Shown: positions 10,757 through 20,235 of the stretch, piece after piece
Numbering within the stretch: position 1 is the stretch's first letter
Layout of the letters: every line of letters begins with the position of its first letter
NCBI RefSeq assembly: GCF_037414475.1
Contig: NZ_CP147913.1
Location: forward strand, 62,001 to 126,000
Reading direction: 5' to 3'
DNA from: Myxococcus stipitatus
GTDB taxonomy: Bacteria; Myxococcota; Myxococcia; Myxococcales; Myxococcaceae
DNA length: 64,000 nt
The notes under the pieces: generated by a model
Databases searched by the model: none
The model's input: only the letters and a program-made list of their open reading frames with translations
What the model was told of the DNA's origin: nothing
Position numbers and translations under genes: made by a program

Positions 10757-11494
10757 TCACCGAGGTGGGCGCACACGGCGCCGGGTCCGAGGCCGAGGTC
10801 CCCCTCGCCGAGCCTGTCCTCTGGATGATGAAGCCCGGCGCGGCGGGGCCTTGGTTGCCCCCGGCCCATCCATGCTCTTCATCACCATCTGCTTCAACAG
10901 CGCATACACAGGTGTCGCATCGAACGTGGGGTCCAGCAACGACTGGAGCGCGAGTCCGTCGAAACACGCCTTGATGATGGAGGCGTAGTGTTGATCGATG
11001 GGCTCGGGCTTCGTGTCATCCCCACTGCGATAGCGCGCCACCACCCGCGCCACCTCTGAGTCGCCCTGCGACTGGAGCTCGGCGACCGCGGACGTGAGTT
11101 CCGCGTTGCGAAGTCCCAGCGCGAACAGTTCGTAGCGCAGCCGGAACTGCTCCGGAGCCGAGCGCAGGTGACGCTCCCCCCACGCGAAGCTCGCATCCGC
11201 CAGCTGCTCCAGCGGCGTGTCCTCCCGAAGCCGCCGCAACTCCGCCACATACTGTTGGCTGTGCTCTCGCGTCACCGCGAGCAACAACGCGTCCTTGCTT
11301 CCGAAGTAGTAGTGAACCAACCCCTGGTTCACTCCCGCCACCCGCGCGACCTCCTTCACCGTCGTCGCGTCGTAGCCACGCTCGGCGAGCACTCGGTAGC
11401 TCGCGGCGATGAGCCGGGCGCGAGCATCCGACTCGCCCGCGACCTCCGGCTCCGGCGCGTTGGTTGAGGTCTTGCCGCTGCGTGGTCGAGCCAT
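10757..11494 (-). CDS. TetR-family transcriptional repressor
   Basis: 245 residues, ATG at 11494 with AAGGGAG 4 bases upstream. The N-terminal TetR helix-turn-helix is clear at about residues 24-70 (LIAASYRVLAERGYDATTVK, VARVAGVNQGLVHYYFGSKD). The ligand-binding half is followed by a basic low-complexity tail of about 30 residues (SSRGQARRGGPRPRTRRRV). It is divergent from a barrel-like protein and an RND pump, and the 136-base gap holds two inverted repeats with TTAGT half-sites. By analogy with AcrR-type systems it most likely represses itself and the pump; the inducer is unknown. Confidence 0.92.
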   Translation of the reverse strand: MARPRSGKTSTNAPEPEVAGESDARARLIAASYRVLAERGYDATTVKEVARVAGVNQGLVHYYFGSKDALLLAVTREHSQQYVAELRRLREDTPLEQLADASFAWGERHLRSAPEQFRLRYELFALGLRNAELTSAVAELQSQGDSEVARVVARYRSGDDTKPEPIDQHYASIIKACFDGLALQSLLDPTFDATPVYALLKQMVMKSMDGPGATKAPPRRASSSRGQARRGGPRPRTRRRVRPPR

Positions 11495-11557
11495 CTGTCT
11501 CCCTTAGGACGCACAACTCCCACCTGCAAGGGTGCCACACCCGGCTGCCCGGTCGCC

Positions 11558-11586
11558 TTGACATCGCTCGAGCCCAGTCTTAGTTA
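11558..11586 (+). promoter_or_regulatory. Near-consensus sigma70-type promoter of the efflux operon
   Basis: TTGACA at 11558-11563, a 17-base spacer, then TAGTTA at 11581-11586, reading towards the gene at 11631. The -10 element lies inside the first inverted repeat, so a bound repressor would block RNA polymerase. Confidence 0.7.
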
Positions 11587-11599
11587 GTCGTGTAACTAA
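11580..11599. promoter_or_regulatory. Candidate TetR operator 1
   Basis: Perfect inverted repeat TTAGTTA-6-TAACTAA overlapping the -10 element. Repeats of this kind between a tetR gene and its target are typical repressor sites. Confidence 0.7.
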
Positions 11600-11600
11600 A

Positions 11601-11616
11601 TTAGTCGACCGACTAA
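11601..11616. promoter_or_regulatory. Candidate TetR operator 2
   Basis: Perfect inverted repeat TTAGTCG-2-CGACTAA. Its centre is 19 bp from that of operator 1, about two helical turns, so two dimers could sit on the same face. It ends 4 bases before the GGAGG ribosome site at 11621. Confidence 0.7.
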
Positions 11617-11630
11617 ACCTGGAGGACACA

Positions 11631-12266
11631 ATGAAGGCGAAATCGAAGGGAGTCATGAAGGGCGTGCTGGCGGCGGCGGTGTTGGCGGGGGCCCCCGTGC
11701 TGGCGGATGACGCGGCGGGGGAGCGGATTCCGCCGCAGGAGCGCGAGCGGCGCGGCGCGGTGTTGTTGGAGATTTCACCTCCGGCGCTGGACGCGTCGAT
11801 GTACGGCATCCGGCTGGATATCTCCCCCTCGTTCGACGGCCCGTTCTCGTTCGGGTTGATGGCGCGCGCCGGACAGTGGGGCAACTCGGTGGGCGTGCGG
11901 ACCCGCTTCGAGGGCGCGGACCTGGGCGAGGCCAAGCTGAACTACGCGGTGGGCGCGGACGCGCGGTACACGGTGGCCACGTTGTTCCACGGAACGCTGC
12001 GCCCCTTCGTGGGGATGACGGCGGGCTTCGAGGAGTTCGTCGCGCGCTCCGACAAGGGACCCTATCAGGGCGCGAGCACGGCGGCGTTCCTGGAGCCGGC
12101 CGTAGGCGTCATGTTCAGGCCCGGGGCTGGGCGCGTCGGCCTCACCGCGCGGGGCGGACCTGGCTTTACCTTCACGGATGTCCGCCACCTGAAGGTGACG
12201 GGCGGTGAGATGACGCTGCGGCAGGTCTACCCGACGGCGTCGCTCGCGCTGCTCGTTGTCCTTTGA
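11631..12266 (+). CDS. Exported barrel-like outer membrane protein
   Basis: 211 residues, with GGAGG 5 bases before the ATG. A Sec signal (about 1-25, cut near VLADDA) is followed by alternating hydrophobic/polar strands and a C-terminal hydrophobic strand (SLALLVVL), as in small outer membrane barrels. No specific family recognised. It is the first gene behind the TetR-controlled promoter, 167 bases before the RND adaptor. It is far too short to be a TolC-type channel, so an accessory or reporter-like envelope role is inferred. Confidence 0.75.
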   Translation: MKAKSKGVMKGVLAAAVLAGAPVLADDAAGERIPPQERERRGAVLLEISPPALDASMYGIRLDISPSFDGPFSFGLMARAGQWGNSVGVRTRFEGADLGEAKLNYAVGADARYTVATLFHGTLRPFVGMTAGFEEFVARSDKGPYQGASTAAFLEPAVGVMFRPGAGRVGLTARGGPGFTFTDVRHLKVTGGEMTLRQVYPTASLALLVVL

Positions 12267-12433
12267 GCATCCGAACACCCTCCCCTGTCGAGCGCGTGAC
12301 AGGTCTCGCTCACCACGCAGTCCCCACCCCCGAGACCTTCTTTCACCGTGGTGAGCTTTCCTCCACGACGGCGTCCTTCTTCCACGCGCCGTCCTCCACG
12401 CAGCGCGACGTTCTGGGCGCGGGAGCCAGTGTC

Positions 12434-13561
12434 ATGAGGATGTCGTTGAAGGCCCTCTGCTTGTCGGCGTGGGCCCTGGTCGGACTCGCATGCGGGCGAA
12501 GTGCACCTCCCGCCGAGCCTCCCACCGCGGTGCGCATCGCCACCGTGGGCCGGGCCGGAGCCCCCGCGGATGCCCGGTTCTCCGCGGAGATTCAACCCGC
12601 CACGCGAGTCGACGTGGCCTTCAAGGTCGGCGGCTACGTGGAGTCCATCGCCAAGGTGCGCGACGTGGATGGCCACCCTCGCATCATCCAGGAAGGCGAC
12701 TCTGTCCGCGAGGGCATGGAGCTCGCGAGGCTGCGCACCACGGACTATGCGCAGAAGCTCACGGAGGCCCGCGCCGCGCTCGCCCAGGCCCGCGCGGCCG
12801 AGGAACAGGCGCAGATCAACTTCGACCGCACGACGAAGCTCGTCAGCGCGGAGGTCGCAACACCCGCCCAGCTCGACGCGGCGCGCACGCAGCGGGACAG
12901 CTCCGCGGCGGCGGCGGCCGTGGCCCGAGCGCGTGTGGAAGAAGCCCGCACCGCGCTCGACGACACCCAGCTGCGCTCTCCACTGACGGGCGTGGTGCTC
13001 AAGCGAGCCATCGAGATTGGCGTCCTGGCCGCGCCCGGCACCGTCGCGTTCTCCGTCGCGGAGACCCAGAGCGTCCGGGTGGTGTTCGGTGTGCCCGACA
13101 CGCTCCTGCCCAACGTCCGGCTGGGCGCCCCTCAGGCGGTCATCACCCAGGCGTTCCCTGGCCAGCAGTTCCAGGGACGCATCTCTCGCATCGCCCCTTC
13201 CGCCGACCCGAAGAGCCGTGTCTTCGCGGTGGAGGTCTCCATCCCCAACGCCGACCAGCGGCTCAAGCCCGGCATGGTGGCCGCGCTGTCCCTTCGCGGC
13301 GGTGAAGCCGCGGCCCTCCAACCCGAGCTGCTCGTGCCGCTGTCGGCCATCGTGCGCGCGCCGGGCAAGCCCGATGCCTTCGCCGTCTTCGTCCTCGAGG
13401 CCCAGGACGGCAAGAGCGTGGCGAGGGCCCGCGAGGTGGAGCTGGGCGAGTACCTGGGCAACGTCATTCCGGTGAAGCGAGGGCTGAAGGCCGGTGAGCG
13501 CATCGTCGTCACGGGAGCCAGCCTGCTCTCGGACGGCGAGGCGGTGGAGGTGATTCCTTGA
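12434..13561 (+). CDS. RND efflux periplasmic adaptor (membrane fusion) lipoprotein
   Basis: 375 residues from the ATG at 12434, chosen because GGGAG lies 8 bases upstream and the protein then starts with a lipoprotein-like signal (lipid Cys20 in VGLAC). Adaptor order is visible: lipoyl half 'ATRVDVAFKVGGYVESI', an alpha-hairpin coiled coil of Ala/Glu/Arg-rich helices (about 95-165), second lipoyl half 'LRSPLTGVVLKRAIEIGVLAAPG', then beta-barrel domains. It links the inner-membrane pump to an outer channel. Its stop overlaps the TTG start of the pump gene. Confidence 0.93.
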   Translation: MRMSLKALCLSAWALVGLACGRSAPPAEPPTAVRIATVGRAGAPADARFSAEIQPATRVDVAFKVGGYVESIAKVRDVDGHPRIIQEGDSVREGMELARLRTTDYAQKLTEARAALAQARAAEEQAQINFDRTTKLVSAEVATPAQLDAARTQRDSSAAAAAVARARVEEARTALDDTQLRSPLTGVVLKRAIEIGVLAAPGTVAFSVAETQSVRVVFGVPDTLLPNVRLGAPQAVITQAFPGQQFQGRISRIAPSADPKSRVFAVEVSIPNADQRLKPGMVAALSLRGGEAAALQPELLVPLSAIVRAPGKPDAFAVFVLEAQDGKSVARAREVELGEYLGNVIPVKRGLKAGERIVVTGASLLSDGEAVEVIP

Positions 13562-16500
13562 GCGGGCCGGGTGGAGAGTCCGGCGCGCCGCCCTCCGATC
13601 CGCGGCAAGCGGAGCGCGCACGTGACGAGGTGCTGGTCCGCACCAAACACAACACCGCGCGCTACTTCACCGAGAAGCGCCAGGTGGCCTGGGTGTTCCT
13701 CGTCTTCACCCTGGCCTGGGGCATCTACGGCTACATCAAGATGCCCAAGGCGAAGGACCCCGTCATCGCCGTGCGCGTCGCGGTGGCAACCTGCGTCTGG
13801 CCCGGCGCGGAGGCGGAGAAGATTGAACAGCTCGTCACGCGCCGCATCGAGCAGAAGATCTCCGAGAACGCCAGCGTCGAGAAGATCGAATCCATCAGCC
13901 GCACCAGCCTGTCCGTCGTCTACGTCACGTTGAAGGAGGACGTGACGGACCGGGCCAAGGAGTTCGACGACATCCAGGGACGGCTCGACACCCTCCGGGA
14001 CCTGCCCAACGGCGCGGGCCCCGTGCAGTTCCTGAAGGACTTCGGCGACACCGCCACGCTGATGCTGACGGTGGCGAGTCCCCAGGCCAACGGCGTCGAA
14101 CTGGAGCTGCGCTCGCGCGCCATCGCCCGCGCCATCGAGGAGGTTCGCTCCGGCGCGAAGGCCCAGGGCTCCCGAGCCACCGTGGTGGTGAGCTTCCCGC
14201 CCTCCATCAACGCGACGTCCATGCAGCGGCTGGGAGACCAGGCTCGCCAGTTCTTCGACACGCTCCCGGACACGAGCGATGCCCGCTTCATCCAGAGTCC
14301 CGGGTTCATCGGCGTGGACATGGCGACCACGCTGGGGGATGCGGCCCTGCTGGAGCACCTGCGCACCTTCGCGCAGGACCACCTGAGCATCTCCGAGCTC
14401 CACCCGGATGTCTGGCGTCCCATCGTCGTCCGGGACCCGAAGGAGACGCTGGCCCGGCTGACCCGGAACGCGGGAGACCGCTACACCCACCGGCAGCTCG
14501 ACGACTTCACCGACACGATTCAGCGCCACCTCCAGCGCTTGCCCGTCGTCTCCAAGGTCACTCGCGCGGGGGTGCTCCCGGAGAAGATCTTCCTCGAGTA
14601 CTCCCAGGAGCGGCTCGCCTCCTATGGCATCCAGGCGTCGGGGCTCACCAATGTCATCTCCGCGCGCAACATCACCGCGCCCGGCGGAATCCTGGAGATT
14701 GGGGGCAAGAGCATCACCATCGACCCGTCGGGGGAGCTCACCAGCGAGACGCAACTGAATGACATCATCGCCACCCGGAGCAGCGCGGGCACCCCCGTCT
14801 ACCTGCGCGACCTGGTGGACATCCGGCGCGACTACCAGAGCCCGCCGCGCTTCTTGAACTACCTGGACGCGAGGAACGCGCAAGGCCACTTCGTCCGCAG
14901 CCGCGCCATCACCCTGGCCATCAACATGCGGCCTGGCGAGCAGATCGACCACTTCGGCAAGGTGGTGAACGACGAACTCGCCCACGTGGAGCGGCTCCTC
15001 CCGGAGGACCTGGTCATCCGCCGCACGTCGGACCAGCCGCTCCAGGTGAAGGAGAACGTCGCGCTGTTCATGTCGTCGCTGTACGAGGCCATCATCCTGG
15101 TCGTCCTCGTGGCGCTCATCGGCTTCTGGGAGTGGCGCACCGCCCTGCTGCTCGCGCTGTCCATCCCCATCACCCTGGCGATGACGTTCGGGCTGATGCA
15201 CCTATTCGGCGTGGACATCCAGCAGATCTCCATCGCCTCACTCATCATCGCGCTGGGGTTGTTGGTGGATGACCCGGTGGTCGCCAGCGACGCCATCAAG
15301 CACTCGCTGTCCATGGGCTGGAAGCCTCGCATCGCCGCGTGGCTCGGTCCGACGAAGCTGGCCACCGCCATCCTCTTCGCCACCCTCACCAACATCGCCG
15401 CCTACCTGCCCTTCCTCTCGCTTCCCGGCGACACCGGCCGCTTCATCCGCACGTTGCCTATCGTCCTCACCTTGTCGCTGGTCGCCTCGCGCATCGTGTC
15501 GATGACGTTCATCCCCCTGCTGGGGTCGACGCTCCTACGCGCCCCCGCCGAGGACGAAGCCGCATCACGCTCCACGCGAGGCTTCGCGCGGCGCTATCAG
15601 CAGGTGGTGGGCTGGGCCATCGACCACCGGTTCCTCGTCGCCGGCATCGCCACGGCGCTGCTCGTCGTGGGGGCCCTCGTGGGGACTCGCATCCGCTCCG
15701 CCTTCTTCCCCAAGGACCTCTCCTACCTGTCCTATGTGGACGTCTGGCTCCCCGAGGACGCCACCCTCACGGCGACCCGGGACACCGCGCGCGAGGCCAC
15801 TCGCATCATCCAGGAGGTCTCCGAGAACTACGGACAGGCGCATCCGGGTGACGACGGAAAACCTCGGCGTGTGCTTGAGTCCGTGACGGAGTTCATCGGC
15901 GGCGGAGGCCCGCGCTTCTGGTTCTCGGTGGCGCCGGAGCTCCAGCAGCTCAACTACGCGCAGCTCGTCGTCCAGGTCCGCGACAAGGAGGACACACGGG
16001 TGCTCGTGCCGCTGTTCCAGGATGCGCTGTCGCGCAGAATCGCGGGCGCGCGCATCGACGTGCGCGAGTTGGAGACAGGCAAGCCCGTGGGCATCCCCGT
16101 GTCCGTCCGCGTGTCCGGCGAGGACGTCGCCCAGCTGAGAGCCATCGCCGAGCAGGCCAAGGCGCTCTTCCGCGCCATCCCTGGCACGGCCCGCACCCGC
16201 GACGACTGGGGCAGCGACACCTTCTCCGTGAAGCTGGAAGTGGACCCCGACCGCGCCAACCTCGCCGGCGTCACCAACCTGGATGTGGCGCTCTCCTCCG
16301 CCGCGGCGATGAACGGCATGACGGTGGGACAGCTTCGCGAGGGGATTCATCAAATCGACATCGTCGCGAGGCTGCGCGCGGAGGAGCGTGCTCGGCTGGG
16401 CGACATCGAGAACCTGTACGTCAGCTCCCAGAGCGGGCCGCAGAAGGTCCCCCTCCGTCAGGTCTCGCAAATCACCTACTCGTTGCAGACGGAGAAGATT

Positions 16501-17202
16501 CGCCGTCGAGGCCAGTTCCGGACCGTCACCATCGCCACGTTTCCGCAGCAGGGAGTGCTGCCCTCGGAGATCCTGAAGGAGGCGAAGCCCGGGCTCGACG
16601 CGCTCCAGCGCAGCCTGCCCATCGGCTACACGCTGGAGATTGGAGGCGAGGCCGAGGAACAGAAGAAGACCTTCGGCAGCATGGTCGTCGTCCTGGGACT
16701 GCTCATCGCCGCCATCTACGTGATGCTCACCATCCAGTTCAAGAACGCCATCAAACCCCTGGTCGTCTTCGCGACGCTGCCCTTTGGCGCCGTGGCGGCG
16801 ATGGTGTCCCTGGTCGTGATGGGCGCGCCGTTCAGCTTCATGGCCTTCCTGGGCATCATCAGCCTGATGGGGGTCATCGTCAGTCACATCATCGTCCTCT
16901 TCGACTACATCGAAGAGGCCCACGAGCGCGGCGAGTCCCTGCGCGAGTCGCTCATCGACGCAGGGGTGCACCGCCTCAGGCCCGTGCTGGTGACGGTGGC
17001 CGCGACGGTGCTGGGACTCATCCCCCTGGCGCTGCATGGCGGGCCGCTGTGGCAGCCCTTGTGCTACGCGCAGATTGGTGGCCTCACCGCGGCCACGGTG
17101 TTGACGTTGCTGCTCGTCCCGGTCCTCTACACGCTCTTCGTCAGGGACTTGCGATGGATACGTTGGGAGGAGACCTCGCACGACGCGTCCGGCACGGGAT
17201 GA
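13558..17202 (+). CDS. RND efflux pump, inner-membrane permease
   Basis: 1214 residues, somewhat longer than AcrB (1049). The TTG start overlaps the adaptor stop (TTGA), with GGAGG 7 bases upstream. Two halves each have a membrane helix block and large periplasmic loops. The proton-relay pair in helix 4 is kept ('IALGLLVDDPVVASDAIKH'), as are the motifs around 'LLIAAIYVMLTIQFKN' and 'MAFLGIISLMGVIVSHIIVLFDY'. The N-terminal ~45 residues before the first helix are a hydrophilic extension. It uses the proton gradient to expel substrates from the periplasm or membrane. No TolC gene is adjacent. Likely de-repressed when TetR is released. Confidence 0.94.
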   Translation: MSGPGGESGAPPSDPRQAERARDEVLVRTKHNTARYFTEKRQVAWVFLVFTLAWGIYGYIKMPKAKDPVIAVRVAVATCVWPGAEAEKIEQLVTRRIEQKISENASVEKIESISRTSLSVVYVTLKEDVTDRAKEFDDIQGRLDTLRDLPNGAGPVQFLKDFGDTATLMLTVASPQANGVELELRSRAIARAIEEVRSGAKAQGSRATVVVSFPPSINATSMQRLGDQARQFFDTLPDTSDARFIQSPGFIGVDMATTLGDAALLEHLRTFAQDHLSISELHPDVWRPIVVRDPKETLARLTRNAGDRYTHRQLDDFTDTIQRHLQRLPVVSKVTRAGVLPEKIFLEYSQERLASYGIQASGLTNVISARNITAPGGILEIGGKSITIDPSGELTSETQLNDIIATRSSAGTPVYLRDLVDIRRDYQSPPRFLNYLDARNAQGHFVRSRAITLAINMRPGEQIDHFGKVVNDELAHVERLLPEDLVIRRTSDQPLQVKENVALFMSSLYEAIILVVLVALIGFWEWRTALLLALSIPITLAMTFGLMHLFGVDIQQISIASLIIALGLLVDDPVVASDAIKHSLSMGWKPRIAAWLGPTKLATAILFATLTNIAAYLPFLSLPGDTGRFIRTLPIVLTLSLVASRIVSMTFIPLLGSTLLRAPAEDEAASRSTRGFARRYQQVVGWAIDHRFLVAGIATALLVVGALVGTRIRSAFFPKDLSYLSYVDVWLPEDATLTATRDTAREATRIIQEVSENYGQAHPGDDGKPRRVLESVTEFIGGGGPRFWFSVAPELQQLNYAQLVVQVRDKEDTRVLVPLFQDALSRRIAGARIDVRELETGKPVGIPVSVRVSGEDVAQLRAIAEQAKALFRAIPGTARTRDDWGSDTFSVKLEVDPDRANLAGVTNLDVALSSAAAMNGMTVGQLREGIHQIDIVARLRAEERARLGDIENLYVSSQSGPQKVPLRQVSQITYSLQTEKIRRRGQFRTVTIATFPQQGVLPSEILKEAKPGLDALQRSLPIGYTLEIGGEAEEQKKTFGSMVVVLGLLIAAIYVMLTIQFKNAIKPLVVFATLPFGAVAAMVSLVVMGAPFSFMAFLGIISLMGVIVSHIIVLFDYIEEAHERGESLRESLIDAGVHRLRPVLVTVAATVLGLIPLALHGGPLWQPLCYAQIGGLTAATVLTLLLVPVLYTLFVRDLRWIRWEETSHDASGTG

Positions 17203-17283
17203 ACCGGTCAGGGGAGTGAGCGCTGGAGTGCCCCTGGTCGTCACGAGCAACCCGCACCAGGTTGCAGGGTGGGCGATTCCACC

Positions 17284-20211
17284 ATGACGGCCGTGCGACG
17301 CAGTGGATCCTCGCACCCGCTCGACAGGGTGCTCGACTGGCTGGTCCCCGCCGTGAGCCTGTTCGCCATCCTGGTGGCGACCAGCACGTTGCTGGGTTGG
17401 GCCATGGCCAGTGAGCGAGCCGTCCGCATCGTCAGCAGCCCCGGCGCCGGCATCATGATGCCGAACACGGCCCTGGCCTTGATTTGCACGGCCGCGGCGC
17501 TCTGGCTGTTGAGCGAAAGGCCGGTGAGCCGGCTCCGGCGGTGGGTGGGATGGAGCATCGCATCGCTCGTCCTGCTCGTCGGTCTGGTCGTGGTCGCGGA
17601 ATATGTCGGCGGACAGGTGGCTCCGGGCATCAACCAACTTCTCTTCCCGCGCACGGTGGCGGAATTGTCTCCCCGTACTCCAGGTCGGCCATCGCCGATG
17701 ACGGCGGTGAATCTCTGCTTGATGGGAGCCTCGCTCCTGTTGCTCCACGTCAGGACGCGCTCGGGGTGGTATCCGGCCCGGCTCCTGGCGATGGCCGTCG
17801 CGCTCATCGCCGCCCAGGCGCTCATCGGCTACGTCTATCTGGAGGAGTTTCCTCACGACCCGCCTCCCGGGCTCAGTGCATTCGGCCCTTTCACCGCCAT
17901 GGCGGTCCACACGGCGCTCTTGTTTCTGTTGTTGGCGCTCGGAGTTCTCTCGGTCCATCCGCAGCTGGGACTGCTGGGGGTGCTGCGCAGGCAGGATGCG
18001 GGCGGCCTCATGGCCCGCAGGCTGTTACCAGCGGCCATCGTCGCGCCGCTGCTCGTCTGGGGGGTGAAGCTCTTCAGCGAGCGCATGGGCTTGAAAGGGG
18101 CACCGTTCAGCACGTCCATCTTCGCGCTCCTCACCGTGGCCGCGTTCCTGGGCATCCTGGTCCGCAGCGCGAATGCGCTGTCCCGGATGGACCTGCGTCA
18201 ACGTGAGGTGGAGCAATCCCTGCGGGTCTCGGAGGCTCGCTTCTCCAGCATCGTCAACAACGCGGCGGATGCCATCCTCACCATCGACGAGCAGAAGCGA
18301 ATCACCCTGTTCAACGCGAGCGCGGAGCGAATCTTCGGCTACTCCGCGAACGAGGCCTTGGGGCGGCCCCTGGGCTTGTTCATCCAGGAGCCTCGTGTGC
18401 TGCTGGAGGTGACGGCGGGGAGCCGGGGACGTGTCGGAGAGGAACGGCGCAGGTTGGCGGGACGCCGCAAGAATGGAGAGGTCTTCCCCGCGGAAGCCAC
18501 GCTCGGCGACGTTCGCGTGGATGGGATGCGACAGCAGGCGGTCATCCTGCGCGACATCAGCGCCAGGGTGCGAGCCGAGGAGGCCCGGAGGAATCGGGAG
18601 GAGCTCTTTCGCACGGCGTTCGAGCACACGCCCATTGGGAGCAGTCTCGTTGCCATTGATGGGCACCTGCTCATGGTCAATGACGCGCTCTGCGCGATGG
18701 TGGGGTATTCACGAGAGGAGCTGCTCGCGAGGACCTTCCAGGACATCACCCATCCCGAAGACCTGGAGATGGACCTGGGATTCGTGAAACGACTCCTCGA
18801 TGGGGAGCTGGACACGTACCAGTTGGAGAAGCGCTACATCCACAAGCAAGGCCACACCGTCGACGTGTTGTTGACGGCGTCACTCGTTCGCGACTCGAGG
18901 GGGAAGCCGCTCCACTTCATCTCGCAGATTCAAGACATCTCGGAGCGGAAGCGGCTGGAGTTGGACTTGCAGTTGCTTGCCGAGGCGGGGCCCAGGCTCG
19001 CGAGTTCGCTCGACCCCACGACGACGTTGTCGACGGTGTCACGCTTGCTTGTGCCGACGCTCTCGGACTTCTGCATCCTCACGATGCTTGACGAGTCCGG
19101 GCAGGCGCTGCGGCGGGAGTGCCTGGCGTCGACGCCGGAGAAGACGCGGCTGTTGGAGGCGCTGTTCGAGGCGTATCCCCATGCGCCGTTCCGGCGGGGG
19201 CATCTTCTCGCGGAGGTGTTCCAGACGGGTCACTCGCTCCTGCTGAACGAGGTGCCGTTGAAGTTATTGGAGTCCTCGGCGGAGGACGCGCGGCATCTGG
19301 AGATGATGCTGCGGCTTGCCCCCCTGTCGATGATTGTCGTGCCGCTGAGCGCGCGGGGACACACGGTGGGGGTTGTTGCCCTGGGCATGTCCGAGTCCGG
19401 GCGCCGCTATGGGCCTCGGGACCTGGCCTTGGTCGAGGAGGTGGCCCGGCGCGCGGCGTTGGCCATCGATAATTCGACGCTGCATTCCCAGTCCGAGCAG
19501 GCCACGCACCTGCGTGACGAGGTGCTGAGAATCGTGGCGCACGACCTGAGGTCCCCCCTCAACGTCATCGCGTTGAGCACGGGGACGATGATGAAGCGGA
19601 CGCCCGAGGAGCGGGCCGCGGACTCGAGGCCGCTGGTGTCCATCCAGAAGGCGGTGGGGCGAGCCACGGCGCTCATCCAAGATTTGATGGATGTGGCGCG
19701 GATGCAGGGAGGGAAGCTCAATGTCGAGCGCCGGCCGGAGCCCACCGAGGCGCTCCTGCAGGACGCGCTGGAGTTGCATCGGGCGTTGGCCGATGCGCGG
19801 TCCATTCATCTCCGTTTGGAAATAGCGCCTGGGGTGCCGGCGGTCTTCGTCGACAAGGACCGGGTGTTGCAGCTGTTCTCGAACCTGCTTGGGAATGCGC
19901 TCAAGTTCACGCCGATGGGAGGGCTGGTGACGCTGAGGGCGGAGCCCTGGAGGGGCATGGTTCGGTGCGCGGTGAGCGATACGGGCCCGGGGATTCCGGC
20001 GGAGAACATGCCCCACCTCTTCGAGCCCTTCTGGCAGGCCGAAAGCCGGAGCAAGGAAGGCGCTGGCCTGGGACTCACCATCGTCAAGGGCATCACGGAT
20101 GCCCACGGAGGCCAGGTCTGGGTGGAGAGTCGCCCGGGCCTCGGAACGACGTTCTACGTGGCGCTGCCCGTCGCGAGAGAGGCGGCAAGCACCCTCGACT
20201 GGCATGTGTGA
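17284..20211 (+). CDS. Membrane sensor histidine kinase with two PAS and one GAF domain
   Basis: 975 residues from the ATG at 17284; a GTG at 17269 in the same frame is possible. About eight membrane helices (1-300) come first, then PAS ('FSSIVNNAADAILTIDEQKR'), a second PAS-PAC ('FRTAFEHTPIGSSLVAIDG'), a GAF-like domain, HisKA with His753 in 'VAHDLRSPLN', and HATPase with N box 'LLGNALKF', 'DTGPGIP' and 'GAGLGLTIVKG'. All kinase boxes are intact. No response regulator is adjacent, so it is an orphan kinase as is common in myxobacteria. The signal is unknown. Confidence 0.93.
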   Translation: MTAVRRSGSSHPLDRVLDWLVPAVSLFAILVATSTLLGWAMASERAVRIVSSPGAGIMMPNTALALICTAAALWLLSERPVSRLRRWVGWSIASLVLLVGLVVVAEYVGGQVAPGINQLLFPRTVAELSPRTPGRPSPMTAVNLCLMGASLLLLHVRTRSGWYPARLLAMAVALIAAQALIGYVYLEEFPHDPPPGLSAFGPFTAMAVHTALLFLLLALGVLSVHPQLGLLGVLRRQDAGGLMARRLLPAAIVAPLLVWGVKLFSERMGLKGAPFSTSIFALLTVAAFLGILVRSANALSRMDLRQREVEQSLRVSEARFSSIVNNAADAILTIDEQKRITLFNASAERIFGYSANEALGRPLGLFIQEPRVLLEVTAGSRGRVGEERRRLAGRRKNGEVFPAEATLGDVRVDGMRQQAVILRDISARVRAEEARRNREELFRTAFEHTPIGSSLVAIDGHLLMVNDALCAMVGYSREELLARTFQDITHPEDLEMDLGFVKRLLDGELDTYQLEKRYIHKQGHTVDVLLTASLVRDSRGKPLHFISQIQDISERKRLELDLQLLAEAGPRLASSLDPTTTLSTVSRLLVPTLSDFCILTMLDESGQALRRECLASTPEKTRLLEALFEAYPHAPFRRGHLLAEVFQTGHSLLLNEVPLKLLESSAEDARHLEMMLRLAPLSMIVVPLSARGHTVGVVALGMSESGRRYGPRDLALVEEVARRAALAIDNSTLHSQSEQATHLRDEVLRIVAHDLRSPLNVIALSTGTMMKRTPEERAADSRPLVSIQKAVGRATALIQDLMDVARMQGGKLNVERRPEPTEALLQDALELHRALADARSIHLRLEIAPGVPAVFVDKDRVLQLFSNLLGNALKFTPMGGLVTLRAEPWRGMVRCAVSDTGPGIPAENMPHLFEPFWQAESRSKEGAGLGLTIVKGITDAHGGQVWVESRPGLGTTFYVALPVAREAASTLDWHV

Positions 20212-20235
20212 ACGGGTGGCTCCGCGCGGAACTGC

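Noticed and set aside
15565-17958. 797-codon minus-strand frame opposite the RND pump
   Set aside because: Runs across two real genes and their gap and has no recognisable motif.
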